64,000 nucleotides of DNA from JADGRB01 sp963835825 (GTDB lineage: Bacteria; Myxococcota_A; Polyangia; Fen-1088): positions 248,001 through 312,000 of the forward strand of contig CAWIGZ010000005.1 in assembly GCA_963835825.1 (NCBI GenBank), in the 5' to 3' direction. The notes under the pieces were generated by a model, which was given only the letters and a program-made list of their open reading frames with translations, ran no database searches and was not told the origin of the DNA. This document shows positions 53,794 to 62,538 of this stretch, one piece after another (the stretch's first letter is position 1; every line of letters starts with the position of its first letter). A program made the translations under genes and the position numbers.

Positions 53794-54663
53794 TCAGCGC
53801 GGTTTGCTCGAAGCGACGGCGCCGTGCTCGTCCCGCTTTCGTTTCCGCCAGAGCGTACTCGTGTCGATGCCCAGGATCGTCGCGGCCTTCTTGAGACTTC
53901 CCACGCGACCGAGAACGCGCGTGACGTGCTCGCTTTCCAGATCGCGAAGCGTGACGTCTGCCCCTGCGCGAAGGTCGCTCATTTGAGAACCAGCGAAGGC
54001 TTCCGCTTCGAGAACCTCACCCTGCGAGACGAGAAGCGCCCGCTCGAGGAGGTTCCGCAATTCACGGAGGTTCCCCGGAAAGGGATACCCTTGCAGCCAC
54101 GTGGCGGCGCTGGGCGACAACGTGGGCTTCCGTCGACCGAGATCAGCGCTGAGGAGCGTGATGAACGCCTGCGCGGCAGGCAGGATGCCCTCCGGACGAT
54201 CGCGAAGCGGCGGAACGTATATGTCGACGACGTTCAGGCGAAAGAGCAGGTCTCGACGAAGCCGCCCCTCCGTCACTTCGGTATCTAGATCCCGGTGGGT
54301 CGAGCTGATGAGCCGCGGGGATGGTCCGTGTGCTTGGAGGGCGTCGAGGAGATGGACCAGTTTCGCTTGCAGTGGCTCAGCCAGCTCGCCGATCTCATGA
54401 AGAAAGATCGTTCCGCGGCCACTCATGCTCAAGTTGCGCACTGGAAGCTCGGTGAGCGATGCGCAGGCGACCGTCAGAAATGGATGGGCGCGGCGCCCAC
54501 TTTGGTCATGGGCGAAGCGAGCGAGCTCGGAGATCTCGCAGCCGAGTTCGCCCCGGAGAACGATCGGGGCGTCAGTGCCAGCGGCCGAGGTCAGTGCACG
54601 GATGGCGCTACGCATCGTCGCGCTGTATATCTCGGTCGGGAGCGGCGAGAGTGGATCGCGCAC
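53794..54663 (-). CDS. Degenerate sigma-54 activator-like AAA+ protein
   Basis: A 289-residue protein of the NtrC/bEBP type without a receiver domain. Recognisable parts are Walker B-like 'GTIFLHEIGELAEPLQAKL', 'LISSTHRDLDTEV', 'DLLFRLNVVDIYVPPLRDRP', 'WLQGYPFPGNLRELRNLLER' and a Fis-type helix-turn-helix at the C-terminus ('SLKKAATILGIDTSTLWRK'). The Walker A GxxGxGKE is replaced by 'RGELGCEISELA', and the GAFTGA loop that contacts sigma-54 is deleted. It is thus unlikely to be a normal ATPase activator. Directly upstream of the kdp operon, same strand. Confidence 0.82.
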   Translation of the reverse strand: MRDPLSPLPTEIYSATMRSAIRALTSAAGTDAPIVLRGELGCEISELARFAHDQSGRRAHPFLTVACASLTELPVRNLSMSGRGTIFLHEIGELAEPLQAKLVHLLDALQAHGPSPRLISSTHRDLDTEVTEGRLRRDLLFRLNVVDIYVPPLRDRPEGILPAAQAFITLLSADLGRRKPTLSPSAATWLQGYPFPGNLRELRNLLERALLVSQGEVLEAEAFAGSQMSDLRAGADVTLRDLESEHVTRVLGRVGSLKKAATILGIDTSTLWRKRKRDEHGAVASSKPR

Positions 54664-54721
54664 GGAATCACCTCCGGGCTCGAGTGTTCCAACGGGTCCT
54701 CGCCCCCAATCCCTGCGATGC

Positions 54722-55537
54722 TCATGCCATGCCCCCGTCCTGGCGAAGGGCCGGACTCGCGGTCCCAGCCGGGGAGCTGCCTACGCGTTCCTGGCATCCT
54801 GCACACGCGAAGGACTTCCGCGCCTGGTACGGTGCACTGCCGCTAGAGCCCCGCCGAAACCGAAGCGCGTAGTTGATCCCGAGACCGTGATTGCGGGAGA
54901 TCAGCTTGAAGCCAGCGCGCTCGATCTCTCCGGTGACCCCAGTTTCGCCCGTGCGCACGTGCTCCACGATCCACTCCGGGATCTGTCCCGGCAAGCGCGA
55001 GAAATCGACCAGAAAGAGCTCTCCACCCGGCCGCAGGGCCCGTCGGATTGACGCCAGCATCTCGGCAGGGTGATCGACGTGATGGTAGACGTCGCAGGCG
55101 AAGGCGAGATCCGCCGATTCGGGCGGCACCCCTACTCCAGTGGCGGTTCCCATGACACTGACGACGTTGTCCCGATGCTCGTGCTCGGCGCGCTCCGCGA
55201 TGAAGCGACTGAACTTCGGGAGGACCTCTTCCGCGTAGACCCGTCCGCCCGGCCGGACAGCGTCGCTCAACATCATCGAGAAGAGGCCGGTTCCCGCGCC
55301 GACGTCGAGTACCACCATCCCGGGCTTTGGAGCCGCGATCTCGATGATCAGGGCCCGCTCGTTGTAGATTTCGCGGTTGTCGCTCTCGAACAGCGTTCGC
55401 CAGTCTTCTGCGCTCATCCGCGGATCGAGATAGGCCTCGTTCGGACCCGGGCGCCGGCGCGCACAGCCAGCGACTTGGATCGACACGGCGCCCAGGAGCG
55501 CCAACGCGCAAAGGTCCCGGCGCCGAAGCGTCAACAT
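54722..55537 (-). CDS. SAM-dependent methyltransferase with lipoprotein signal
   Basis: A 271-residue protein. It opens with a lipoprotein signal peptide ('LCALALLGAVSIQVAGC', lipobox VAGC at 22-25) and continues as a class I methyltransferase with motif I 'VLDVGAGTGLFS' (77-88), 'DLAFACDVYHHVDHPAEML' and 'ALRPGGELFLVDFSRLPG'. Export is odd for an enzyme needing SAM. The last 45 residues, after 'INYALRFRRG', look unrelated to the fold and may be read-through after a 3' disruption. Same strand as the activator gene. Confidence 0.82.
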   Translation of the reverse strand: MLTLRRRDLCALALLGAVSIQVAGCARRRPGPNEAYLDPRMSAEDWRTLFESDNREIYNERALIIEIAAPKPGMVVLDVGAGTGLFSMMLSDAVRPGGRVYAEEVLPKFSRFIAERAEHEHRDNVVSVMGTATGVGVPPESADLAFACDVYHHVDHPAEMLASIRRALRPGGELFLVDFSRLPGQIPEWIVEHVRTGETGVTGEIERAGFKLISRNHGLGINYALRFRRGSSGSAPYQARKSFACAGCQERVGSSPAGTASPALRQDGGMA

Positions 55538-55750
55538 GAAGCCGACTGAAAGCGAACGGTGTGCCGAGCCGCCCCTCTGGGCCTGTCAGCAAAGCTGCCT
55601 CGCCGGGCGTGCAAAGCGAGAACACCGCGTCTCGTGGACACTGCAACTTGCGGGTGACGGACGGACCGTCTTTACACTTTCTTGATCGAGCGGGCGTTCA
55701 TCTTGACGACTTCCTGAGGCAGTCCGCGGCTAGAAATAAGAGACCGTTCC

Positions 55751-56080
55751 ATGCCTCGGGAGTTCTTTGTCCTGCATTCCTCTGTGGATCCGGAGCCCAG
55801 CGGCTCCAAGCTTCGCACCGCGCTGGCCGCGCACGCGGCCCTCGAACGCGCACAGCGCCTGCGGGACACGGTGCTTTACCTCTTGGTCGCGGTGAGTGCG
55901 CCCGTGTGGCTCGCCGCCGTCTGGCCAGAGTGGCCGTGGCCAGGATCGCGGCGGTTTGCTCTGACACTCTGGGCGGTCGCGGCCGTTGCGCTCGTGCTGG
56001 CCGTGATATCTGAGCGGAGTTGGCAGCGGCGGTGTCTTCGCGCCCTGACGCCCCAGCGCCCCAGCCGTCCCGCGGCCTGA
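55751..56080 (+). CDS. Small membrane protein
   Basis: A 109-residue protein with two hydrophobic helices ('TVLYLLVAVSAPVWLAAVW', 'FALTLWAVAAVALVLAVI') and basic ends. It is plausible as a real gene because the hydrophobic periodicity is clear, but no strong ribosome site is seen. It ends next to the ISKra4 remnant. Confidence 0.5.
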   Translation: MPREFFVLHSSVDPEPSGSKLRTALAAHAALERAQRLRDTVLYLLVAVSAPVWLAAVWPEWPWPGSRRFALTLWAVAAVALVLAVISERSWQRRCLRALTPQRPSRPAA

Positions 56081-56089
56081 GCGCGCCGG

Positions 56090-56975
56090 CCTGATGTGTT
56101 GTGTGTGTCTGCGCGGCGGCGACCGCGGCATTCAGGTGCTCGGCGGCGTGGAAGAAATCGACGACCTCGTCGCCCGCGGGCAGCTCGCTGTGCAGGAAGC
56201 TCCAGTTATCGTTTGCGCCATCCGCGGCCTTGACGAGCCGCAGGTCGGGGCGCTTCGCCAAGGCGACGTCCAGCTCCGCCTTCAGCGCCTCCTTGAGCGA
56301 CGCTTTGTGGGGCTCGGGCATGCGCGCCATCCGCACGGCGGCGAGGCACTTGCCTTCCTTGTCGCAGAAGGAGAGCGTCGCGCAGCCGACCTCCGGGTAC
56401 CCTGCCGGACCTTGGCGATCTGACCTCGCGCGCAGTCTCGGCGCGTTTCTCCGCGGCGCCGCGATCTTTCATCGGCGCGAGCACGCCGTCCAGGCTCGCC
56501 ATCACCGTGACGGCCTCGTAGGGTACCGTCATCGCGTAGCGCAGCGTCGTCTCGAAACCCTTTCGGTCGTCGTTCCACCGCTCAGCGAGCAGCTTCGGCA
56601 GCCGATCCAAGCTGCTCTTCGACGGCGTCATGTTGCCCACCCGCGCGAACAGCTCCTCGGCCGTCTGCGGGCTCATCTGCGACACCACCCAGGCCGCCTG
56701 CCGCGCCGCCATCGGCGTCCAGAACCCACCCACAATCCCCGTCTTCAACTCCATCGGGACCAGCGCGCGCTCCCCATCGTCCGTCCGGTCCTTGTACAGC
56801 GTCCGCTCGACCCGCACCGGCCCGGCCGCCGTCATGTACGTCTCTTCGCCGCGCAGCACCCGTCGGTACGCTGTCCCCTCGACCATGATACCGTCGGCAT
56901 CGACGTCAGCTCGTCCCAGATCCTCGGCCAAAAGCTCGCGCTCGACCTCCTCCTGTGCTCTCCTAGGAGCGTGAA
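56090..56975 (-). mobile_element. ISKra4-family transposase remnant, frameshifted and truncated
   Basis: The upstream frame (from about 56,975) reads 'DADGIMVEGTAYRRVLRG', 'AAGPVRVERTLYKDR', 'AAWVVSQMSPQTAEELFARV', 'VTVMASLDGVLAPMKD', as in ISKra4 transposases. A frame change near 56,400-56,425 leads to 'GYPEVGCATLSFCDKEGKC' and 'LVKAADGANDNWSFLHSELP', 'VVDFFHAAEHLNAAVAAA', where it stops at about 56,090 without the C-terminal DDE part. Both ends are missing; no inverted repeats were recognised. Confidence 0.8.
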
Positions 56976-58113
56976 CAACGGACCTTTGACGGCAGGGTCC
57001 CGCGCCGGTGCGAGCCCATCCGGGTGGCGAGGTTACGGGGCCGGCGCCGCGTTCGTCGCCGCCGCTACCGGCCTCGGGGTGCTCGGTCGCCGCCACCTGG
57101 CGCTGCCGGATTTCGTGATGCTCTACATGCTGAGCATCATGGCTGCGGCCGCCCTGTTCGGGCGAGGTGCCGCGCTCCTTGCCTCGACAATGTCGGTCCT
57201 TGCGTACGACTTCTTCTTCATCCCGCCGTTCTTCACCTTCGTCGTCGATGACCAGCGGCACCTGCTGACGTTCGCGATGATGTTCATCGTCGGCATTCTC
57301 TTCAGCGGTTTGACGCAGAGGGTTCGTCGGCACGAGCAGCGGGCCACCGACGCGCTGTTGCGGGCACGTACCGAGGAGATGCGGAGTGCTCTCCTGAGCG
57401 CGATGTCGCACGACCTGCGTACGCCGCTGGCCGCCATCACGGGCGCGGCGACGACTCTCAAGGAGCGGCGCGAGGCGGCCGACGGATTCGAGAACGCCGA
57501 GCTACTCGATACCATCTGCGAAGAGGCCGAACGCCTGGAGCGCCTCGTGAGGAACCTCCTCGACATGACTCGACTCGAGTCTGGTGCGCTGGTCGTCAAA
57601 CGAGACTGGGTCCCCCTGGAAGAGGTAGTGGGCGCAGCGCTAACGCGGCTCGAGAGGCAGCTCGGAACACGACCCGTGCGCACGTCCTTGCCGGACAATC
57701 TGCCGCTCGTTTCAGTCGATGCGATCTTGCTCGAGCAGCTGTTCGTGAACCTCCTCGAAAACGCGGCAAAGTACACGCCGGCAGGTAGTCTGCTCGAGCT
57801 CTCCGCGTACGCCGCAGAGCATTCCATCATCGTCGAACTCGCCGATCGCGGCCCGGGGCTGCCGGCCGGCGCCGAACAGCGGATCTTCGAGAAGTTCTAC
57901 CGCGGGCAACACGAGGGGGCGCCCGGTGCAGGTCTCGGTCTGGCGATCTGTCTGGGAATCGCGCACGCCCACGGCGGGGCGCTGGTCGGCGAGAATCGCC
58001 CTGGAGGCGGCGCGGTGTTTCGCCTGACCCTGCCGCAACGCGAGCTTCCACCCTCGGTCCCGCCCGAGGCAGAATCCGTCCCGGCGGGCGAACCCGCTGA
58101 GAGGGCGTCATGA
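56971..58113 (+). CDS. kdpD: KdpD-type sensor kinase lacking the N-terminal sensor half
   Basis: A 380-residue product from GTG 56971. It begins with the DUF4118 four-helix domain ('LALPDFVMLYMLSIMAAAAL', 'FIPPFFTFVVDDQRHL'), then HisKA with His147 ('MSHDLRTPLAAI'), an N box 'LLENAAKYTP' and G boxes 'ADRGPGLPAG' and 'GAGLGLAICLGIAHAHGG'. Typical KdpD is near 890 residues, with about 370 residues of KdpD/USP domains in front; these are absent, and the ISKra4 remnant abuts the start. Either a truncated kinase or a short variant. Overlaps kdpE by 4 bp. Confidence 0.88.
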   Translation: MNNGPLTAGSRAGASPSGWRGYGAGAAFVAAATGLGVLGRRHLALPDFVMLYMLSIMAAAALFGRGAALLASTMSVLAYDFFFIPPFFTFVVDDQRHLLTFAMMFIVGILFSGLTQRVRRHEQRATDALLRARTEEMRSALLSAMSHDLRTPLAAITGAATTLKERREAADGFENAELLDTICEEAERLERLVRNLLDMTRLESGALVVKRDWVPLEEVVGAALTRLERQLGTRPVRTSLPDNLPLVSVDAILLEQLFVNLLENAAKYTPAGSLLELSAYAAEHSIIVELADRGPGLPAGAEQRIFEKFYRGQHEGAPGAGLGLAICLGIAHAHGGALVGENRPGGGAVFRLTLPQRELPPSVPPEAESVPAGEPAERAS

Positions 58114-58823
58114 GCGCCCCAGGCCCGCTCGTCCTCGTCGTAGAGGACGAACCTCAGATGAGGCGATTCCTCCGGGCCTCCCTGACGTCTCACGGGTTTC
58201 GCCTCGCGGAGGCGGGCAACGCCCGGGACGCCCTCGCCCTGGCCACAAGCCAAGCGCCGGAGGCGATCCTCCTCGATCTCGGGCTGCCGGACCGAGACGG
58301 CATCGACTTCGCGCGCGAGATTCGCGGTTGGTCCCGCGTGCCGATCATCGTGATCTCCGCGCGCGGGCGGGAGGCGGACAAGGTGGAAGCCCTAGATGCG
58401 GGTGCCGACGACTACCTGACGAAGCCCTTCGGCGTCAACGAACTGATGGCCCGCATCAGAGTGGCGCTGCGGCGCTCGGGCGAATCCTCGGCAGGCTCGA
58501 CTCCCATCATCGAGGTCGGGCCTCTGCGGATCGATCTCGTGCGCCGAGAAGTCACCATGGCGCGCCAAACGCTTCACCTCACCCCGATCGAATATCGGAT
58601 GCTCACGCTGCTTGCCCAAAATGCCGGCCGTGTGCTGACCCAACGGCAGATCCTCGAGGAGGTCTGGGGTCGCGGCCACGCCGCCCAAACCCACTACGTG
58701 CGCGTCTACATGGCACAGCTTCGGCGCAAGATCGAACACGATCCCGCGAGACCCCGGTTCCTCGTCACCGAACCGGGGGTCGGATACCGCTTGCGCGATC
58801 AGACGGACTCGTCTGTAGCGTGA
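58110..58823 (+). CDS. kdpE: KdpE, OmpR-family response regulator
   Basis: A 237-residue protein: receiver domain with acidic 'VEDEPQM', phospho-acceptor D56 ('AILLDLGLPDRDG'), 'IIVISARGREADKVEALDAG' and 'LTKPFGVNEL', then a winged-helix DNA-binding domain ('LTPIEYRMLTLLAQNAGRVL', 'AQTHYVRVYMAQLRRKIE'). Normally activates kdp transcription. It lies in the opposite orientation to kdpFABC and about 4.5 kb away. Confidence 0.96.
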   Translation: MSAPGPLVLVVEDEPQMRRFLRASLTSHGFRLAEAGNARDALALATSQAPEAILLDLGLPDRDGIDFAREIRGWSRVPIIVISARGREADKVEALDAGADDYLTKPFGVNELMARIRVALRRSGESSAGSTPIIEVGPLRIDLVRREVTMARQTLHLTPIEYRMLTLLAQNAGRVLTQRQILEEVWGRGHAAQTHYVRVYMAQLRRKIEHDPARPRFLVTEPGVGYRLRDQTDSSVA

Positions 58824-58882
58824 CGGGAAGCGTACTGATGCGGCGGATCGCTTACCCACCCGTCGCCGATCTTCCCTGGGGT

Positions 58883-58996
58883 CACGGTCAGCGCGATCAC
58901 CAAGTTCTGTCGGATGATGCGGAGGGACTTGCGGCCGAGGGCGACCACGTCGGGAACCATGCTGACTTCACCCTTGTTTAGCACCAGGGTTACGCC
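58883..58996 (-). pseudogene. P1B-type ATPase C-terminal fragment
   Basis: The reverse strand reads 'GVTLVLNKGEVSMVPDVVAL' and 'GRKSLRIIRQNLVIALT', the segment that follows the GDGINDAPAL motif of heavy-metal P-type ATPases. Nothing else of the gene is present, so it is debris. It lies at the 3' end of the nucleotidyltransferase gene. Confidence 0.5.
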
Positions 58997-59544
58997 CGAG
59001 CTCGCGTCGAACCGCCTCTGCGTGCTCGCGGCCGAAGAGATGATCGACGACCTCGACGAAGTTCAGATTCGCGCGCTGGGGGTCCGCCACGGCGTGCGCC
59101 ATCTCCATGCTCCATCGCGAGCGAAGCACCTCGAAGACCAAGGGGTGTCGCCGGTGAATCTGCTCGATGACCTCGACGTCGTGCTGGTATCCCCGGAGTG
59201 TCTTCATCAGGACGAGGTCGTGCCGCTCCGGAACCACGACCGTCAGCCGTTTCAGTCGCAGCTCACGAATCGGGATCGAATCGATCCTCGAAGTCGTAGG
59301 GAGCGTCCGCGACGGCGGCGAAGGAGACCGGAATGGTCATCCCTCTGGACCGCTGCGCGGCCTCGACCGCCTTCTGGACAGCGGGAGTCAGCGGATGGAA
59401 GGTGTCGATGTCGTCGGTCGGGCGGGTCGCTCCGTACGCCAGCGCCGCAGCGGCGCCGCCGATGACGAGGATCGAGGCGGGCTCAGTCAGCGCCGCATCG
59501 ATGGCCTCGATGAACTGTTCAAGTTCCTGGGGAGGGTGGCGCAC
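58968..59544 (-). pseudogene. DUF6036-like nucleotidyltransferase, frameshifted
   Basis: The first frame (59544 to about 59,285) contains the nucleotidyltransferase core 'ILVIGGAAAALAYGATRPTD' with the acidic TDDID. Near 59,272-59,290 the frame must change; the second frame goes on with 'SIPIRELRLKRLTVVVPERH' and 'DLVLMKTLRGYQHDVEVIEQ' to 58968. Together they give about 190 residues of the family usually paired with an antitoxin-like partner. The upstream gene overlaps it by 26 bp. Decayed or misassembled. Confidence 0.65.
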
Positions 59545-60238
59545 CGAAGGTCTTTCGGAAAAGGGTCTCGAAGCTGTCGAGGGGCATGTTCATCAGGAAT
59601 CGCCATCGCCCAGCGACCGGTGGTGTATTGAGGGCGGCCAGCTCCTTGCCGACCAGGCTCTTCTCGGCGCCATCGAAGAAGAAGGTGTTCGAATGCGGCC
59701 GATCTTGCTTCAGGTCTGCATACGCCGCGGCGAATGCCCGACTTCTCCCGAGCGCGGACGTCAGCTCAAGGAAAAACCCGAGGGTAGCTCCCTCCTTCGC
59801 TCGGCGTGCACGGCGGACCAAGTCGGCGAGCCGCAGTTTGTCGCGGTTCGCCCAGAGCATCACCGGGAGTGCCCTCGCCACGGTCGCGTCCCTGTGAGCC
59901 AGGCGGAGGCCCTCCACCACGACCCGTTCGGAGTTAGGGGCCCGCCGGTTCGTGACTACCGCGCGAGTCAGCGGCGCGCCCAGGTCGTGAAGCCAGCTTC
60001 GCACCGTTTGGGCCGAGGGCTTTGCGGTGGACCACCGGGCCAGAGCGGCATGGCGGGCGAGGTCACTTCGTTCCTGAGCTGAGAGACTCCTCGTGCGTGC
60101 CGCCGCTGCATTGCGAGCTATCTCTCGGCGTCTTCCGGCCGTCAGGGCTCGCGCCCGAGCTCTTCCGCCCTTGGCACCGCCGAGGCGCCCTAAAGCGACG
60201 GCATGAGGGTTTGTGGTCACAAGATGCAATTCTACCAT
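59519..60238 (-). CDS. Partner protein of the nucleotidyltransferase (possible antitoxin)
   Basis: A 239-residue protein. Residues 14-68 are Ala/Arg-rich with 'LGRLGGAKGGRARARAL' and 'RREIARNAAAAR', a repetitive DNA-binding-like motif found in small regulators. The rest is helical ('LPVMLWANRDKLRLADLVRR', 'FLMNMPLDSFETLFRKTFG') without a known fold. Its overlap with the nucleotidyltransferase gene fits an antitoxin-toxin arrangement. Function inferred from position only. Confidence 0.6.
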   Translation of the reverse strand: MVELHLVTTNPHAVALGRLGGAKGGRARARALTAGRRREIARNAAAARTRSLSAQERSDLARHAALARWSTAKPSAQTVRSWLHDLGAPLTRAVVTNRRAPNSERVVVEGLRLAHRDATVARALPVMLWANRDKLRLADLVRRARRAKEGATLGFFLELTSALGRSRAFAAAYADLKQDRPHSNTFFFDGAEKSLVGKELAALNTPPVAGRWRFLMNMPLDSFETLFRKTFGAPPSPGT

Positions 60239-60457
60239 GCCCGTTCAAGTGAGCATGAGCGTGCTCCTCGCCAGCTAAGGGAAGCCTGAAATGGAAGAGG
60301 CGCTGGGGGCGGCGGAGCAGCGGGAGGAGGCGCGTCCGCGCGTTTGGCTAAGCGAAGAGCAGAGTGGTCTACCCGCTGCGCGGCTCACGAGATGTGGCGG
60401 CCAGGTCAGACTTCTATTCGAAACGCGGGGTCGAACGCTTCCAGGCTTCTGGGTTCA
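60239..60457. other. Intergenic, nothing recognised
   Basis: About 220 bp between the end of the metallophosphoesterase gene and the start of the antitoxin-like gene on the same strand; no promoter consensus stands out. Confidence 0.4.
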
Positions 60458-61144
60458 CTAGGGTACCCGAGTGGGTTCGCCCACCACGCGGGTCGTTCCG
60501 AGCAAGTAGTCGCACCGGTCATGAGTGTGCCCGTGAATCCACAGCTTCGGCTGCCTCTCGGATATGTAGGCGGTCATGTCGCAGACGAAGAAGGCGTTCA
60601 TGGTCGAACGCGCGAATCGTTCTGGGATGCTTGCCGGCGTGGGTAGATGGTGGCTGACCACGACGTCGCTCGCTTTCAACCGGGTGGCCACGACTTGTTC
60701 GAAGGCGGCGCTCTGTTCGTACACCCACGGCTCGAAGTCTTGGATGAGAGAGAAATCATGCATGAGGCGTTTGCTCTGCTCCGCCGTCGGATCGGGACGA
60801 AACCACATCGTGCCCGCCACGAATCGCTGACCGGCGATCACCACAGCACCGTTCTGCGGGATCACGACCTCGGGCAGCGCCTTCGTCAGCTTCACCAGGT
60901 TACGCGTGACCTGGCCGGGTGACGATTTGTAGTACTCGTGGTTTCCCGGGACGTAGAGGATGTGGCGATATTTTTGGGCCAGCGCCTTGAACGCACTCTC
61001 GAGGCTCTCGTAGTACCGAGCCGTGGTGATGTCTCCTGCCAACACGAGGACATCAACGCCCGTCGGATCCAGCCCGCGAATCAACTCGGCGCCGCCGTCC
61101 GCATGCATCTCGAGGTGCAAGTCGGACATGATTTGAAGCTTCAT
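60458..61144 (-). CDS. Calcineurin-like metallophosphoesterase
   Basis: A 228-residue protein with the full metal-binding set: D8-x-H10 ('MSDLHLE'), D38 ('VLAGDITT'), N68-H69-E70 ('PGNHEYY'), 'VVVSHHLPTP' and 'IHGHTHDRCDY'. It should hydrolyse phosphodiesters or phosphomonoesters using two metal ions. ATG 61144 lies 10 nt after the nucleotidyltransferase stop, so it is the third gene of the XRE-nucleotidyltransferase operon. Substrate unknown. Confidence 0.92.
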   Translation of the reverse strand: MKLQIMSDLHLEMHADGGAELIRGLDPTGVDVLVLAGDITTARYYESLESAFKALAQKYRHILYVPGNHEYYKSSPGQVTRNLVKLTKALPEVVIPQNGAVVIAGQRFVAGTMWFRPDPTAEQSKRLMHDFSLIQDFEPWVYEQSAAFEQVVATRLKASDVVVSHHLPTPASIPERFARSTMNAFFVCDMTAYISERQPKLWIHGHTHDRCDYLLGTTRVVGEPTRVP

Positions 61145-61154
61145 CGTTCGGCGC

Positions 61155-61754
61155 TCACGGCAGCAGCCAGTCGGGCAGGGCGATCTCCGTCTCCGGCGTG
61201 CCGAACAGGTCCCGCTCTACACGATGCAGGTTCTCTATGTACTTCGGCAAATCTTCCGCCCGGGCGTCCAGGAGGAAGCAGTCGACCGCGGAGCGAAATC
61301 GGTCGATCAGAGCGGCGTGAGGGACGAGATCGAGGTCGATCATGGCTTCGATGTCCCGAAGGTCATTCCCGTGGAGCCGTTTGAGCTTGCTCACGACGAC
61401 GTCGACGACCGTGAGCACCTCGATGTGAAAGTGCGCGAGCTGCCCGTTGAGCTCGGCCAGCTCGAGCCACATCGGTGTTTGCGGAAGGAGTGGCAGGCCA
61501 GTCGCGACGAACTCGAGGTAAAGCCCATGCCTCTTGCTGAGGTCCGTCCCAGGTCCGGCCAGGGCGAGGAGGTGGGTCTTTGTCTCGAGATCCAGATCGG
61601 CGGTCTCGAGGATGTCGCCGTCCTTCGTGCCTCGTTCGTATCTCGCCTGCAGCAGCAAGGCGCTGGCCCCGATGATCCGGAGGTTGATCTTTCCGTCCCC
61701 GGATCGCGACCACCGTCGGTCGACCTCGCCTATGAGGTCATGGATTGGCGGCAC
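61155..61754 (-). CDS. DUF6036-like nucleotidyltransferase
   Basis: A 199-residue protein of the minimal nucleotidyltransferase type: 'LRIIGASALLLQARYERG' with G29-A30-S31, and the catalytic acidic pair D45-G-D47 ('TKDGDILE'). The later 'IEVLTVVDVVVSKLKRL' and 'DLRDIEAMIDLDLV' give the usual C-terminal helices. Such enzymes act as toxins by adding nucleotides to tRNA or proteins, as in AbiEii/MenT-like systems. It overlaps the regulator gene by 17 bp. Confidence 0.82.
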   Translation of the reverse strand: MPPIHDLIGEVDRRWSRSGDGKINLRIIGASALLLQARYERGTKDGDILETADLDLETKTHLLALAGPGTDLSKRHGLYLEFVATGLPLLPQTPMWLELAELNGQLAHFHIEVLTVVDVVVSKLKRLHGNDLRDIEAMIDLDLVPHAALIDRFRSAVDCFLLDARAEDLPKYIENLHRVERDLFGTPETEIALPDWLLP

Positions 61755-62526
61755 TGGCGGCTCGGATGGCTTGCGCGAAGTCTCGCGGTTGTAGAGCGCT
61801 CACGATACCCCACTTCCGCGAGATACCGGACGCCGTGGCCTGGACCGAATCGAGAGTCTGCTTGCTCCGGATGCTCGGATCGAAAACATCGGGAGATGGG
61901 GAACCGGTCGTTGGGGATTCAAGCCTATGTTCGAGAGGATCGAGAAAGGCTCCCAGCACAACGATTGCGCGACGGACACGCTGACCCCAAGTTCGAGGCA
62001 GCTCCCGGACGATGTCAGAATCCAGAGCTGCCAGGATATTTTCACAAAGCCAGGCAAGGCGCCGTTCTAGACCAACGCTTCCGAGATCGAGATACAGCTT
62101 GCTCAGACTGACGCGGTCGACGTTCGCGCACAGGACGGGCGCCAGCGCCGTCGTGAGGCGTGGATCAGCCTGAAGGAGCGCTTCCCGAATCGCGGTCACG
62201 ACGTCCGCCAGACCTTCTGCGGGGATCACGCCGGCGCTCTCTTGAAGGTGAGACGCTCCCAGCCGGGCGAGGGCATTCTGGAGTTGCTGCGCGCGATCCG
62301 CAGTGTCGGCGAATCTGGCGGTCGTCACGTTGAAGATCTTCAAGATCAGCAGGAACTGCTCGGCCGTGAACGAACCGTCGCCGCGTTCGATCTCGCTGAG
62401 GCGGTTCTGAGAGAGCCCCAGCTTCTCTGCGAGCTCAACCTGGGTCCACCCCCGCTCCTTCCGCAAGGCCCGGACAACCCCGGCGATGCGGGCTCTCTCG
62501 GAGGTCTTTCGAGAAGGCAGCTCCAT
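61738..62526 (-). CDS. XRE-family regulator with C-terminal helical domain
   Basis: A 262-residue protein. An XRE helix-turn-helix at about 16-74 ('RGWTQVELAEKLGLSQNRLS', 'AEQFLLILKIFNV') is followed by a 180-residue helical domain that could bind the toxin ('LTTALAPVLCANVDRVSLSK', 'LERRLAWLCENILAAL'). Overlap with the nucleotidyltransferase gene and repeated TATCGATA palindromes in its promoter point to an autoregulating antitoxin. ATG 62526 was chosen as the start before the HTH. Confidence 0.85.
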   Translation of the reverse strand: MELPSRKTSERARIAGVVRALRKERGWTQVELAEKLGLSQNRLSEIERGDGSFTAEQFLLILKIFNVTTARFADTADRAQQLQNALARLGASHLQESAGVIPAEGLADVVTAIREALLQADPRLTTALAPVLCANVDRVSLSKLYLDLGSVGLERRLAWLCENILAALDSDIVRELPRTWGQRVRRAIVVLGAFLDPLEHRLESPTTGSPSPDVFDPSIRSKQTLDSVQATASGISRKWGIVSALQPRDFAQAIRAASAANP

Positions 62527-62538
62527 GGTCGCGCCCTG

